Shown: positions 8,327-16,817 of the stretch, in pieces
Layout: the number at the start of each line of letters is the position of its first letter
How positions within the stretch are numbered: the first letter of the stretch is position 1
Assembly: GCF_024172125.1 (NCBI RefSeq)
Contig: NZ_JAMZEA010000015.1
Location: 186,001-250,000 of the forward strand
DNA: 64,000 bases
Direction of reading: 5' to 3'
From: Actinomadura rupiterrae
Lineage (GTDB): Bacteria; Actinomycetota; Actinomycetes; Streptosporangiales; Streptosporangiaceae
Program-made: the position numbers and the translations under genes
Notes under the pieces: model-generated
What the model saw: the letters and a program-made list of their open reading frames with translations, nothing else
Databases searched by the model: none
Told to the model about the DNA's origin: nothing

Positions 8327-8421
8327 GGTGATCCTTTCGGTTCGCTGTCCCTCAACGATGCGGGCCGGGAGGGCGCCGCGTCCAAGACCTTCGTCCGCGG
8401 CTGTAATACCCTCAAGGCATC

Positions 8422-9291
8422 ATGGACGACGTCGACCTGCGCAAGCTGCGGTACTTCGTGGCGGTGGCCGAGCGGCTGCACTTCGGCCGCGCGGCGGAGT
8501 CGCTGCACATCGCCCAGCCGGTGCTGTCCCGGCAGATCCGGGCGCTGGAGGACGATCTGAAGGTGCGGTTGTTCGACCGCGATCGGCGCTCGACGGCGCT
8601 CACACCCGCCGGTCGGCAGTTGCTCGCTGACGCGCCTTCCTTGCTGTCGAATGCCGAGGCGTTGCGGCGGAGGGTGAGGCGCGCGGCGCGGGGGCCGCGC
8701 ACGTTCACGGTCGGGTTCATGCCCGGGCTGATCGTCACGGCCGCGGTGCGCGCGTTCGGGGATCGGCATCCCGAGCTGACCGTCGACCTCGTCCGGACGA
8801 GCTGGGACGACCAGTCCGACGTCGTCCGCGACGGACGGGTGGACGTCAGCTACATCCGGCCGCCGGTGGACCAGGGCGGACTGACGATCCGGCCGCTGTA
8901 CACCGAGCCGCGCGTCGCCGTCGTCCCGGGCGATCACCGGCTCGCCGGCAAGGAGTCCATCGCGCTGGCCGAGCTCGCGTCGGAGCACCTGATCCAGGAC
9001 CCGGACGCGGTGCCCGAGTGGCGGGACATCGCCGTCGAGATGCGCGACCGGACGCGCCCGCCGACGCCGGTGTACCGCAGCGTCGAGGAGAAGCTGGAGC
9101 ACGTCGCCGCAGGCCGCGGGCTGATCGTCCTGCCGCTCTCGGTCGCGGCCTTCTACACCCGCCCCGACATCGCCTACCTCGCCGTCGAGGACCTGGCGCC
9201 GTCCCAGGTCAGCCTCGCCTGGGACGCCGCGCGCCGGACGCCGCTGCTCGCCGAGTTCGCGGAGATCGCGCTGTCGGTCGCGTCCTCCTGA
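8422..9291 (+). CDS. LysR-family transcriptional regulator
   Basis: A 289-residue protein of standard LysR length. The N-terminal helix-turn-helix is clear (LRKLRYFVAVAERLHFGRAA, then PVLSRQIRALEDDLKVRLFDR), followed by the linker helix ALTPAGRQLLADA and a periplasmic-binding-like effector domain (FTVGFMPGLIVTAAVRAFG, VDVSYIRPP). It is divergent from the atypical SDR gene with a 95-base gap, the classic arrangement in which the LysR protein activates its neighbour. The effector is unknown. Confidence 0.93.
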   Translation: MDDVDLRKLRYFVAVAERLHFGRAAESLHIAQPVLSRQIRALEDDLKVRLFDRDRRSTALTPAGRQLLADAPSLLSNAEALRRRVRRAARGPRTFTVGFMPGLIVTAAVRAFGDRHPELTVDLVRTSWDDQSDVVRDGRVDVSYIRPPVDQGGLTIRPLYTEPRVAVVPGDHRLAGKESIALAELASEHLIQDPDAVPEWRDIAVEMRDRTRPPTPVYRSVEEKLEHVAAGRGLIVLPLSVAAFYTRPDIAYLAVEDLAPSQVSLAWDAARRTPLLAEFAEIALSVASS

Positions 9292-9311
9292 CGGCGGCCG
9301 GGACCGCGCGC

Positions 9312-9728
9312 TCAGCTCGGCATGGCGCCGCTGATGGTGCCGAGGACCGAGGCACTGTCGCGCTCGGCGGCGAGGTCGCCGAGTGAGATCACGCCGACGA
9401 CCTGGCCGTCCTGGATCACGGGCAGGCGGCGGACCTTCCTGTCGCTCATCATCTTGATCGCCACCGTCGCGTCGTCGTCCGGGCGGACGGAGACCGGGTC
9501 GGTGCTGCAGACCTCGCGGACCGGCAGCGTCTCCGGGTGCCCCTGGCGGCTCAGGCCGCGCACGACCATGTCACGGTCGGTGACCATGCCGACCGAGCCG
9601 TCCGGGCCGGTGACCATGACGCTGCCGATCGCCTCGTCCCTCATCATCCGCGCGACGGTGCCGAGATCGGTGTCCGGCGCGACCGTCGTGGCGGGGCCGG
9701 TCATCAGTTCACGAACCTTCTGCGTCAT
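9312..9728 (-). CDS. Tandem CBS-domain protein
   Basis: A 138-residue protein made of two CBS domains: residues ~5-60 (VRELMTGPATTVAPDTDLG ending GMVTDRDMVVRGL) and ~70-125 (VREVCSTDPVSVRPDDDATV ending GVISLGDLA). Paired CBS domains bind adenosyl ligands such as AMP, ATP or SAM. Stand-alone CBS pairs are common in actinomycetes and often belong to stress or dormancy regulons, though no such link is visible here. Start ATG 9728 follows GAGAGGAGGATCCG. It is convergent with the LysR gene. Confidence 0.9.
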   Translation of the reverse strand: MTQKVRELMTGPATTVAPDTDLGTVARMMRDEAIGSVMVTGPDGSVGMVTDRDMVVRGLSRQGHPETLPVREVCSTDPVSVRPDDDATVAIKMMSDRKVRRLPVIQDGQVVGVISLGDLAAERDSASVLGTISGAMPS

Positions 9729-9906
9729 CGGATCCTCCTCTCGTTCCGGCGTCCTGGGTGGACGCCCCGTCACGGGCCGCCCTACCCGAGGCGGGGCTTT
9801 CAACCGCCCCGTCCGGCGCGGACCGTTCAAGAAGCCGCAAAAGCGCAGCCGGAAGCGCGGCGCGGCGCGTTCCGGGCGCGCGCGGGCCTGTGCATTACTT
9901 AGAGTC

Positions 9907-10497
9907 ATGGTGGAGACGCCCCAAGTGAACACCCGCCGCGACCAGGTGTACGAAACGGCCGCCCGGCTGTTCTCCGATCTCGGCTACGACGCCGTGGACC
10001 TCAAGCTGATCGCCGACGCGGCCGGGCTCCCGTCCTCCGAGCTGGTCGACCTGGTCGGCGACAAGCCGACCCTCTACCTCGACGTGTTCACCTGGCTCCA
10101 CCAGCTCCAGCAGCGCGCCCTGTCGCCCGCCCTCCAGGACTTCACCCCGGACACCGCCGGGGTCCAGCGCATCTGCGACGCCTTCCTCGACTTCTGCCTG
10201 AGCCACCCCACGTTCGTCGGCATGTGGATGCACCGCTGGCAGGGCGACGCCGCCGACCTGGACATCGAGACCCCGTTCGCCAAACCCGTCCTGTCGGTGA
10301 TGTACCAGCTCATGTCGCCCGCCGTGCAGCCCGGCGTCGACCTGGAGGTGGCGATCTGGGACATCATCTGGAGCGTCCACGGGTTCGTCCAGCTCGGCAT
10401 CATCGGGCAGGACGGCCAGCTGCACGGCACCGACGACCCGGCGACGGTGGCCCGCTTCCGCGCCTACCTCCACGACCTCATCGCCCGCTTCACCTGA
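9907..10497 (+). CDS. TetR/AcrR-family regulator
   Basis: A 196-residue protein. The N-terminal helix-turn-helix is visible as TRRDQVYETAARLFSDLGYDAVDLKLIADAAGLPSSELVDLVGDKPTLY. The ligand domain includes LSHPTFVGMWMHRWQGDAADL, which resembles the TetR protein at 60746-61375 (AHPEVAALWVHRWLSDARDI), so the two are paralogues. The start ATG 9907 gives the normal family length. It stands alone between a divergent CBS gene and the nuclease-like gene; its target is not apparent. Confidence 0.85.
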   Translation: MVETPQVNTRRDQVYETAARLFSDLGYDAVDLKLIADAAGLPSSELVDLVGDKPTLYLDVFTWLHQLQQRALSPALQDFTPDTAGVQRICDAFLDFCLSHPTFVGMWMHRWQGDAADLDIETPFAKPVLSVMYQLMSPAVQPGVDLEVAIWDIIWSVHGFVQLGIIGQDGQLHGTDDPATVARFRAYLHDLIARFT

Positions 10498-10555
10498 TCC
10501 GGGCACGTGCGCGCGGCCGGTCGCGCGTGTTCCGGTCAGGCCCTAAATTCGTCTC

Positions 10556-11353
10556 GTGCGGATCATCTCTGTGAACGCCTGGGGCGGCGCGATGTACGAC
10601 GAGCTCGCGCCGTGGGTCGGCGCGTGCGGCGCGGACGTCCTCTGCCTCCAGGAAGTGACCCATACCGCGGCCCTCGAAGGCTGGACGAGGTTCGACGACC
10701 CCGAGCGGTCCCTGCCGCAGCGCGCGGACCTGCTGGACGACGTCCGCACGCTGCTCCCCCGCCACCACGCCCTGTTCACCGCGAACGACGCGGGCCCCGT
10801 CCGCGACGGCGACGGCGTCTCCCACCGGCAGGATTTCGGGCTCGCCACCTTCGTCGCCGAGACGCTGCCGCTCGTCGGGACGCGGACGGCGTTCGTGCAC
10901 GGCCGCTACACCGAGTACGAGGACGCGTGGCCCGCCGGCGACCGTCCGCGCGCGGCCCAGGCCGTCCGGGTCTTCGACCGGGCGGCCGGACGGTTCGTCA
11001 CCGTCGTCCAGCTGCACGGGCTGCGCGACCCGGACGGCAAGGGCGACACCCCGGCCCGGCGCGAGCAGGCCAAGCGGCTCGCCGACCTGGTCACCACCGC
11101 CCGCGAGGACGGGGACCTGACCGTCGTGTGCGGCGACCTCAACCTGCTGCCCGGCAGCGAGACGTTCGAGATCCTCGCCGGTATCGGCCTGGTCGATCTG
11201 GTCCGGGACGCCGACACCCGCACGTCCCGCTACGCCAAGCCGCTGCGCCACGCCGGCTACCTGCTGGTGTCCGACCCGTCCGCGGTGCGGCGGTTCGGGA
11301 TCCTCACCGAGCCCGAGGTGTCCGACCACCGCGCGCTGCTGCTGGAGGTCTGA
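10556..11353 (+). CDS. Endonuclease/exonuclease/phosphatase-family protein
   Basis: A 265-residue protein starting at GTG 10556. The family motifs appear in order: an opening strand RIISVNAWGG, the metal-binding Glu in DVLCLQEVTH, the catalytic region VVQLHG, the GDLN motif (VVCGDLNLLPGS) and the terminal SDHRALLLEV. These are the Asp/Glu/His residues of the Mg-dependent DNase I/IMPase-like fold. There is no signal peptide, so it should be cytoplasmic. The substrate (nucleic acid, phosphodiester lipid or phosphosugar) cannot be read from the sequence. Confidence 0.85.
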   Translation: MRIISVNAWGGAMYDELAPWVGACGADVLCLQEVTHTAALEGWTRFDDPERSLPQRADLLDDVRTLLPRHHALFTANDAGPVRDGDGVSHRQDFGLATFVAETLPLVGTRTAFVHGRYTEYEDAWPAGDRPRAAQAVRVFDRAAGRFVTVVQLHGLRDPDGKGDTPARREQAKRLADLVTTAREDGDLTVVCGDLNLLPGSETFEILAGIGLVDLVRDADTRTSRYAKPLRHAGYLLVSDPSAVRRFGILTEPEVSDHRALLLEV

Positions 11354-11360
11354 AGCCCGC

Positions 11361-11852
11361 TCAGTCCGGCTCGCTCAGCAGGACGTCGCGGAGCGTCGAG
11401 CCCGGCGCGATCGCCGTGCTGGCCAGCGGCGCGGTGAACACCTCGGGCTCGTGGTAGACGGGCTGCCCGTTGGGTCGCCGCGTGTACGCGACGATCCCGA
11501 AGTCGATCCCGTCGGACGGGTCGAACGCCGTCCACACGATCGCCTCCTGCTCGCCCTCGCGCAGCGCCTGGTTGGAGACCGGCCGTCCGCGCAGCGACGC
11601 CCCCGGCCCGACCGCGATGATCATCGGGACGGCGATCACCCACCGCAGCGCCCGGATCCGCCGCGCCTGCTCCGCCGCCCGCCGCTCGAACCGCTCGGCC
11701 GCACTGTCGTCCCGCAGGTAGTGGTAGTCCGACAGCATCAGGTCGCGCTCCCCCGCCAGCCCGCAGATGGCCGGGCACCGCCGCGCGGTGATGTTCCGTT
11801 CGAGGCGCTCGACCACGTCCAGCAGCAGGTCGAGTGTGGCCTCGTTCATCAT
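11361..11852 (-). CDS. Hypothetical protein
   Basis: A 163-residue protein that I do not recognise. The first ~65 residues are charged and helical (LLLDVVERLERNITARRCPAICG, RFERRAAEQARRIRALRW), the centre has one hydrophobic stretch WVIAVPMIIAVGPG that could be a single membrane segment or buried strand, and the rest is soluble. It is convergent with the nuclease-like gene, ending 8 bases from its stop. Codon pattern (GC-rich third positions) supports coding. Confidence 0.6.
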   Translation of the reverse strand: MMNEATLDLLLDVVERLERNITARRCPAICGLAGERDLMLSDYHYLRDDSAAERFERRAAEQARRIRALRWVIAVPMIIAVGPGASLRGRPVSNQALREGEQEAIVWTAFDPSDGIDFGIVAYTRRPNGQPVYHEPEVFTAPLASTAIAPGSTLRDVLLSEPD

Positions 11853-12057
11853 CAGCGCCTTCCGAACTCGCCCGGACCGTCCCTAACGATCTTGCCGCGA
11901 ACCCTCCCCCGCGGCACGTCCGACGAGCCCAGACAAGGTAATCAGTCCGCGATGCCACCGGCTCGGTCACCGCAGCCAGGACGGGCACGACCTCCGGGAA
12001 CCGACCGCGGCCGGTAGGCACTGGCGGTGGTCATCTTCCTTTGCGGGGTTGAGGGGG

Positions 12058-12534
12058 TCAGTGGCGTGGGGGGTGCAGGGACAGGGAGAGCCACACCTGG
12101 TCTCGGAGGGGGATGCCGTCGACCATTGTTTCGGGGTAGCCGGCTTCGGGGGTGAAGACGTCGCGTTCGATGCGGGACATGCGGAAGCCGAGGCGCTGGT
12201 AGAAGCGGAGGACGCTCGTGTCGGCGGCCGCGGTGGCGACGAGGAGCGTCCTTCCGCGCTCCTCGCGGCAGACCGCGGCCGCGCGCTCGACGAGCTTCCG
12301 GCCGGTCCCGGCGCCTTGGCGGTCTTCGCGGACCGCGAGGCTCTTGACCTCTGCCTCGCCGGGGTGCTCGGTCTCGACGAGTTGCAGGTGCCCGATGATG
12401 GACGGGCCGTCGCGGGCCACCAGGACGCGTCCCAGATCGCGGTATGCGCGTATCGCGGTGGCCGAGTCGTCCGCCAGTTCGAACAGCTCGGCCAGCGTGT
12501 CGCGCGGGCCGTGGAACCAATCGATCGTCACCAT
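12058..12534 (-). CDS. GNAT-family N-acetyltransferase
   Basis: A 158-residue protein. The acetyl-CoA-binding motif A is clear: AEVKSLAVREDRQGAGTGRKL (R/Q-x-x-G-x-G/A), followed by motif B LRFYQRLGFRMSRIERDVF. This is a complete single-domain GNAT of usual length; the acceptor could be a small molecule, antibiotic or protein N-terminus. The start is ATG 12534. It follows the Tat-exported protein gene on the same strand with a 72-base gap and may be in the same transcript. Confidence 0.88.
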   Translation of the reverse strand: MVTIDWFHGPRDTLAELFELADDSATAIRAYRDLGRVLVARDGPSIIGHLQLVETEHPGEAEVKSLAVREDRQGAGTGRKLVERAAAVCREERGRTLLVATAAADTSVLRFYQRLGFRMSRIERDVFTPEAGYPETMVDGIPLRDQVWLSLSLHPPRH

Positions 12535-12606
12535 GACGTCCCCCCGGAGCGGCTGTTTCGACTGTAGGAGGGGAGGGCGGCCGGTTCCACGGGTTTTCCG
12601 CGGGGG

Positions 12607-13905
12607 TCAGCGGGAGAGGTGGAGGCGCATGGTTCGGTAGTCGAAGGTCACGGCGTAGGGCTTGAAGAACTCGTGGGTGAAGTTGGCGCTCAGGTCGAAG
12701 CCGGTGAGGGGGGACAGGCCGGGGCCGGGGAGGCCGGGGAAGATCTTCTCGGCGGCGTAGCCGAGGATGTTCCGGCCCACGGCGTGGCCGAGGCTGATGC
12801 GGGACGGGTGGACGGGGTAGACGTTGGTGCCGTTCATCGGCGGCAGCGGGTGCGCGCGGTCGATGGGGATGCCCGCGCGTTCGGCGATCTCGACGGTGGT
12901 GTCCAGGCCGTGGCCGATGCCGCCGGTGTCGATGGTGACCAGGCGGGGGCCGTAGGAGCCGATGGTGCCGACCGAGCAGGGGTAGTGGTCGCCGGCCAGC
13001 CAGAGCGGGAGGCCGTTCGTGCGGCGGGCGTGCTCGCGGCGGCGCAGGACGAGGGCGCGGCGCGCGTAGTCCATCGTGGTGAGGAAGTGGTAGAAGATCG
13101 TCGTGCCGAACGCGCCGGCGGGCTTGGAGCCGTCCGGGAGCGTGGGGGGCTGGGCGCCGTCCGTCCACTGGACGGGCAGGTTCCGGATCTCGATGCCGCC
13201 GATCCGGAACGAGTCCAGCACGCCGAAGTAGATGACGACGGGCCGGTTGTTCGCCACCCCTGCGGTGTTGCTCGCCACCGCGCGCAGGCCCAGCTCCTTG
13301 GCGGTCTCCGGGGACAGGTCGAGCGTCGCGTAGGTGTCGACCAGGAACGGCTTGGGCGCGGAGCCGTTCACCGACGCGTCCGCCACGGGCAGCGGGTCCA
13401 TGTAGCGGAACGGGACGCGGGTGTCCTTGCCCGAGATGCGGTAGGACGGCCCGTCGAGGTGGGCGTACTGCGTGGCGGACGCCTTGGCCGCCGGGGTTCC
13501 GACCTCGTTGAGGAGCGGGATCGCGCGGTCGTGCCGGTCCTGCCGGACGTAGCACTCGGCGAGGCGCCGCTTGGATTCGGCGTCGGCGGCGTTCAGGGTA
13601 AGCGCCTCGGACAGGTAGCGCTCGGCGTTCCCGAAGCGGTTGGAGAGCAAGGCGAGGTAGCCGAGCTGGGCGGCGGCGCGCGCGTCCTTCGGGTTCGCGC
13701 GGAGGCGGCGCCGGTAGCCGCGCTCGGCCTCGGCGAAGCGGCCCGCCTTGAACAGGCGGTCGGGGTCGCCGGTGGCGGCGGTCGCCGTGCCGGTCACGGA
13801 GCCGGCCAGCGGCAGCGCCGCCGCGGCGGTCGCGGCGGCGGTCGCGGCCAGCCCCGCGTGCTTCAGGAACCGGCGGCGGGACGGGGCGTCCGGAAAGGAC
13901 ATCAA
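12607..13905 (-). CDS. Tat-exported TPR and aspartyl-protease-like protein
   Basis: A 432-residue secreted protein. Residues 10-14 carry a twin-arginine motif (SRRRFLK) before an Ala-rich hydrophobic stretch. Residues ~48-135 contain about two to three TPR-like helix pairs (FKAGRFAEAERGYRRRLRANP, GYLALLSNRFGNAERYLSEAL). The rest resembles a two-lobed retropepsin-like protease: a first site FLVDTYATLDL (Asp190; Gly of D-T-G replaced by Tyr) and a second site TIDTGGIGHG (Asp326, intact D-T-G). With the first site altered, activity is uncertain. The substrate may be cell-surface protein. Confidence 0.75.
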   Translation of the reverse strand: MMSFPDAPSRRRFLKHAGLAATAAATAAAALPLAGSVTGTATAATGDPDRLFKAGRFAEAERGYRRRLRANPKDARAAAQLGYLALLSNRFGNAERYLSEALTLNAADAESKRRLAECYVRQDRHDRAIPLLNEVGTPAAKASATQYAHLDGPSYRISGKDTRVPFRYMDPLPVADASVNGSAPKPFLVDTYATLDLSPETAKELGLRAVASNTAGVANNRPVVIYFGVLDSFRIGGIEIRNLPVQWTDGAQPPTLPDGSKPAGAFGTTIFYHFLTTMDYARRALVLRRREHARRTNGLPLWLAGDHYPCSVGTIGSYGPRLVTIDTGGIGHGLDTTVEIAERAGIPIDRAHPLPPMNGTNVYPVHPSRISLGHAVGRNILGYAAEKIFPGLPGPGLSPLTGFDLSANFTHEFFKPYAVTFDYRTMRLHLSR

Positions 13906-14115
13906 GCGCTCCTCGTGGCGTCGTGATCACCTTGCTGGGACGCCATGCAACCGGCGCGGGCATAACCCCCGCGTAACCGACCGCCCGGGGTTCCGCCCGG
14001 CGGAGGAGGCCGCGTACTCCGTTCCGGGTAGGGCGACAGCCTGCCTGGCGACGATGAACGCGCAGGTCCGAGCGTCGATGATGGACGCGATGGGCTTCGC
14101 TGAGGAAGGAGGACG

Positions 14116-14301
14116 ATGAGGGTCGTCGGGATCGTCGTCGCGGTGCTGGGGTTCGGGTCGCTGCTCGCTTTCAACGGCGACAACCACAATTTCGGCCTGA
14201 TGAAGTGGGCGTCCGGGCATCAGCCGGTCGCTGGGATGGCGGTCGGGGTGCTGGGCCTGGTCCTCGCCGGGATCGCCTTCCTTTCCCGGTCAGGGCGCTA
14301 G
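14116..14301 (+). CDS. Small two-helix membrane protein
   Basis: A 61-residue protein with two hydrophobic segments (VVGIVVAVLGFGSLLAF and AVGVLGLVLAGIAFLS) separated by a short hydrophilic turn with GDNHNFG. Start ATG 14116 is preceded by GAGGAAGGAGGACG, a very strong ribosome-binding site, which supports a real gene. Function is unknown; proteins of this kind are common in actinomycetes. Confidence 0.7.
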   Translation: MRVVGIVVAVLGFGSLLAFNGDNHNFGLMKWASGHQPVAGMAVGVLGLVLAGIAFLSRSGR

Positions 14302-14353
14302 GCGGTCGGCGGGGCTGATCAGCGCTGCCGCCCGGCCTTTACCGATCCGGGGG

Positions 14354-14878
14354 CTACCGGACGATGCGGCCCGCGGTCGTCCAGTCGGTGGCGATCGCAT
14401 GCTGCGCGGCGGCGAGGGTGATCCGGCCCGCGCAGAGCGCCTTGTAGAGCTTGAACTCGACGGCGTCCTTCGGGTTGGGCGAGGAGCCCGGCTCGGGCCA
14501 CAGGTTCTTCGGGTCGCGCGGCGCGCCGCCGAGGCTGAGCGGGATGAAGTGGTCCTCCTCGTAGGCGGACGGGTCGGTGTTCGCATAGCCGTACTCGGCG
14601 ATCTGCCTCCGCTTCAGCGCATTGGTGTAGGCGACCGGTGGGCGGATGGACTTGGTGTAGCCGGCGACGCAGACCGTCCGGTGGATGTTGGCCTGGGTGA
14701 CGGCCGGGTTGAGCGCTCCGGGCGTGCAGTCCGGGTCGGGCTTGGTGGTGGCGGCGTCGAGGCTGGACGCGTGGCAGGAGGCGGCGCGCGCGGCCTGCCC
14801 GGAGCCGGTCCACGGCGCCGCAACGAACGCGGCGGCGCCCAGCACCGCCAGGGACTTGCCGATGAGGACGTGAAGCAC
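14354..14878 (-). CDS. Secreted HNH-like protein
   Basis: A 174-residue exported protein with an N-terminal signal (hydrophobic KSLAVLGAAAFVAAPW, likely cleavage near ARA at 31-33). The core carries AYEEDHFIPLSLGGAPRDPK and NLWPEP (Asp109-His110, Asn125), matching the E-D-H-x-x-P-L-x-L-GG-x-x-x-D-x-x-N-L-W-P signature of a small HNH/ββα-metal family. Six Cys in the mature part suggest disulfides. A secreted nuclease or a wall-associated enzyme is possible; function is not established. Confidence 0.72.
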   Translation of the reverse strand: MLHVLIGKSLAVLGAAAFVAAPWTGSGQAARAASCHASSLDAATTKPDPDCTPGALNPAVTQANIHRTVCVAGYTKSIRPPVAYTNALKRRQIAEYGYANTDPSAYEEDHFIPLSLGGAPRDPKNLWPEPGSSPNPKDAVEFKLYKALCAGRITLAAAQHAIATDWTTAGRIVR

Positions 14879-15081
14879 GGGCGCTCCCCGGGTGATCGGG
14901 CCGCCGACCTTCGCGCGGCGGCATAAACGATCAAGAGCCTCCCCGGGGCCGGGTCAGCGGAAGCTGCGCAACGGGTTAAACGATCTCCTCGAATTCCCAG
15001 CGGAATTCGTGCGTTCTTGTCACCGGCGGAGCATTCTGGTTCCAGACGCACGAGCGCGTGGGACGAGTCATCGGAGAGGCC

Positions 15082-15909
15082 ATGAATGAGTCCCGGACGG
15101 AAACGGTCGACACGACCGTTCCGCATCAGGCCCGGATCTGGAACTTCTGGCTGGGCGGCAAGGAGAACTACCCGGTCGACCGCGAGGTCGGCGAACGGGT
15201 CGCGGAGGTCTTTCCCGAGATCGTGGAGATCGCCCGCGTCTCGCGGATCTTCCTGGCGCGGAGCGTCCGCTTCGTGGCGGGCGAGTGCGGCGTGCGCCAG
15301 TTCCTGGACGTCGGGACCGGCCTCCCCGCCAGCGACAACACCCACGAGATCGCGCAGGCCATCGCGCCCGAGTCCCGCGTGGTCTACGTCGACAACGACC
15401 CGCTGGTGCTCGTCCACGCGCGGGCGCTGCTGACGAGCGGGCACGACCGCGGCGTCACGACCTACGTGGACGCCGACGTCCGCGATCCGCGGCGCCTTAT
15501 CGAACAGGCGGCCGAAACTCTCGATTTCGAACAGCCGATCGCCTTGATGCTTCTGGGAATCATGGGCAACGTCCCTGACGAGGACGATCCGCCCGCGATC
15601 GTCGCGCAACTCGTGGACGCGTTGCCGTCTGGCAGCTGGATGATTCTCAATGACGGCACCAACGTCCTGGGACTTCCCTCGGTGGGCAATCCCGACCAGA
15701 CCGCGCGCGCCGAGGCCATTCGCATGTACGTGGAAGCCGGTGCGCAGCCGTACTACGCCCGGACGCCCGAATACCTCGCGCGTTTCTTCGCGGGCCTGGA
15801 ACTGGTGGAACCGGGGATCGTGTCCACGCCGCTGTGGCGTCCCGACCCCAATCCGTTCGGCGAGCCGCGACCCGTCGACGCCTTCGCGGGCGTCGCCCGG
15901 AAACCGTAG
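15082..15909 (+). CDS. SAM-dependent methyltransferase, DUF574 family
   Basis: A 275-residue protein of the actinomycete-specific DUF574 (Methyltransf_19) family. Hallmarks: the opening ARIWNFWLGGKENYPVDREVG, the SAM-binding strand FLDVGTGLPASDNTHE, the acidic strand VVYVDNDPLVLVHARALL and the motif DVRDP. ATG 15082 has GGAGAGG upstream and gives the usual length. A paralogue lies at 16818 with an unknown gene between. The methyl acceptor is unknown for the family. Confidence 0.9.
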   Translation: MNESRTETVDTTVPHQARIWNFWLGGKENYPVDREVGERVAEVFPEIVEIARVSRIFLARSVRFVAGECGVRQFLDVGTGLPASDNTHEIAQAIAPESRVVYVDNDPLVLVHARALLTSGHDRGVTTYVDADVRDPRRLIEQAAETLDFEQPIALMLLGIMGNVPDEDDPPAIVAQLVDALPSGSWMILNDGTNVLGLPSVGNPDQTARAEAIRMYVEAGAQPYYARTPEYLARFFAGLELVEPGIVSTPLWRPDPNPFGEPRPVDAFAGVARKP

Positions 15910-15943
15910 CGCCGACGGGCCGCGACAACGTCGAGCGTGCGGC

Positions 15944-16618
15944 TCACTGGCCGGGCAGCCAGCCCGAATAAGCCGTCGACCAGCGCATGCCGCCCGCCAG
16001 CGGCTCCAGGTACCGAGGCGAGGACACCTTCACGGTGACCGGCGCGTAGGGGCGCTCTTCGAAAGGCCGGTCGAGCAGTTCGTACACGGCGTCCTCGTCC
16101 ATGCGTTCCAGCCGCTGCCCCTTGGGCAGATTGGCCTGCGGTCCGAGTTCGTAGGCGAGGATGATGCCGTCCGCCTGGCGCGCGAACTCCTGCGGCTTGG
16201 ACTTGAGCATCAGGTAGTGCCGTCCGTTGTCCATGCCCTGGCCGCCGTAGGGGTCGAGCTCGTTCTTGTAGACGTCGGCCGCCTTGACCTTGGGTTCCTT
16301 GAGCTTCTTGGAATCGCCCTCAAGGAGGTAGCCGCCCGCGTCCACCCACACGCGTTTCCCGTGGTGCATCTCCTCCAGTCGCCGCATCTCGCCGGCGCCC
16401 TTCGCTTCGGAGGCTCTACGGACGCCTTCTTCGCGCGTGAACGGCGCCTCCTCGAAAGAGAATCCGTTCAGCATCATCGACCAGGCGTCCATCAGCAGCT
16501 GCAGCGGGAACGCCTTACGCGGGGAGAACTGCGCGGCATCGGGATTGCGCAGGTGGACGCGTCCGGTCAGCGTCCTGTCCTCGATCCCGTCGAACGACAC
16601 GGTGTACAGATCGGTCAT
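15944..16618 (-). CDS. Hypothetical protein between two DUF574 methyltransferase genes
   Basis: A 224-residue soluble protein that I do not recognise. It has a charged central stretch with Lys/Glu (GDSKKLKEPKVKAADVYK) and a C-terminal hydrophobic/aromatic end (MRWSTAYSGWLPGQ). No signal peptide or membrane segment is visible. It is convergent with the upstream DUF574 gene and divergent from the downstream one. Codon use is like that of its neighbours. Confidence 0.6.
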   Translation of the reverse strand: MTDLYTVSFDGIEDRTLTGRVHLRNPDAAQFSPRKAFPLQLLMDAWSMMLNGFSFEEAPFTREEGVRRASEAKGAGEMRRLEEMHHGKRVWVDAGGYLLEGDSKKLKEPKVKAADVYKNELDPYGGQGMDNGRHYLMLKSKPQEFARQADGIILAYELGPQANLPKGQRLERMDEDAVYELLDRPFEERPYAPVTVKVSSPRYLEPLAGGMRWSTAYSGWLPGQ

Positions 16619-16817
16619 GCGGCCCGACCCTAGTGATCATCGCCGACATCCGAGCCCGCTTCACCGGCGTCCCCCGCGTTCACGAAGGCCGGACGACAGG
16701 TAGGTCAGCCTGGTCGTCGTACCGGCGGGTCGGCGGTGCGGCTCTAGGGGAACTAGGGCATAGTCGTCTTCTAGATCATGTTGCTCTGAACGCCCCTCGA
16801 CCGCTGAAGGACGGCCC

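Noticed and set aside
12619..13926. A long plus-strand open frame (435 codons) opposite the Tat-exported protein gene
   Set aside because: It is very rich in Gly, Val, Ala and Arg with no motif, and lies exactly opposite a gene with a signal peptide, TPRs and protease motifs; it is a GC-bias shadow.
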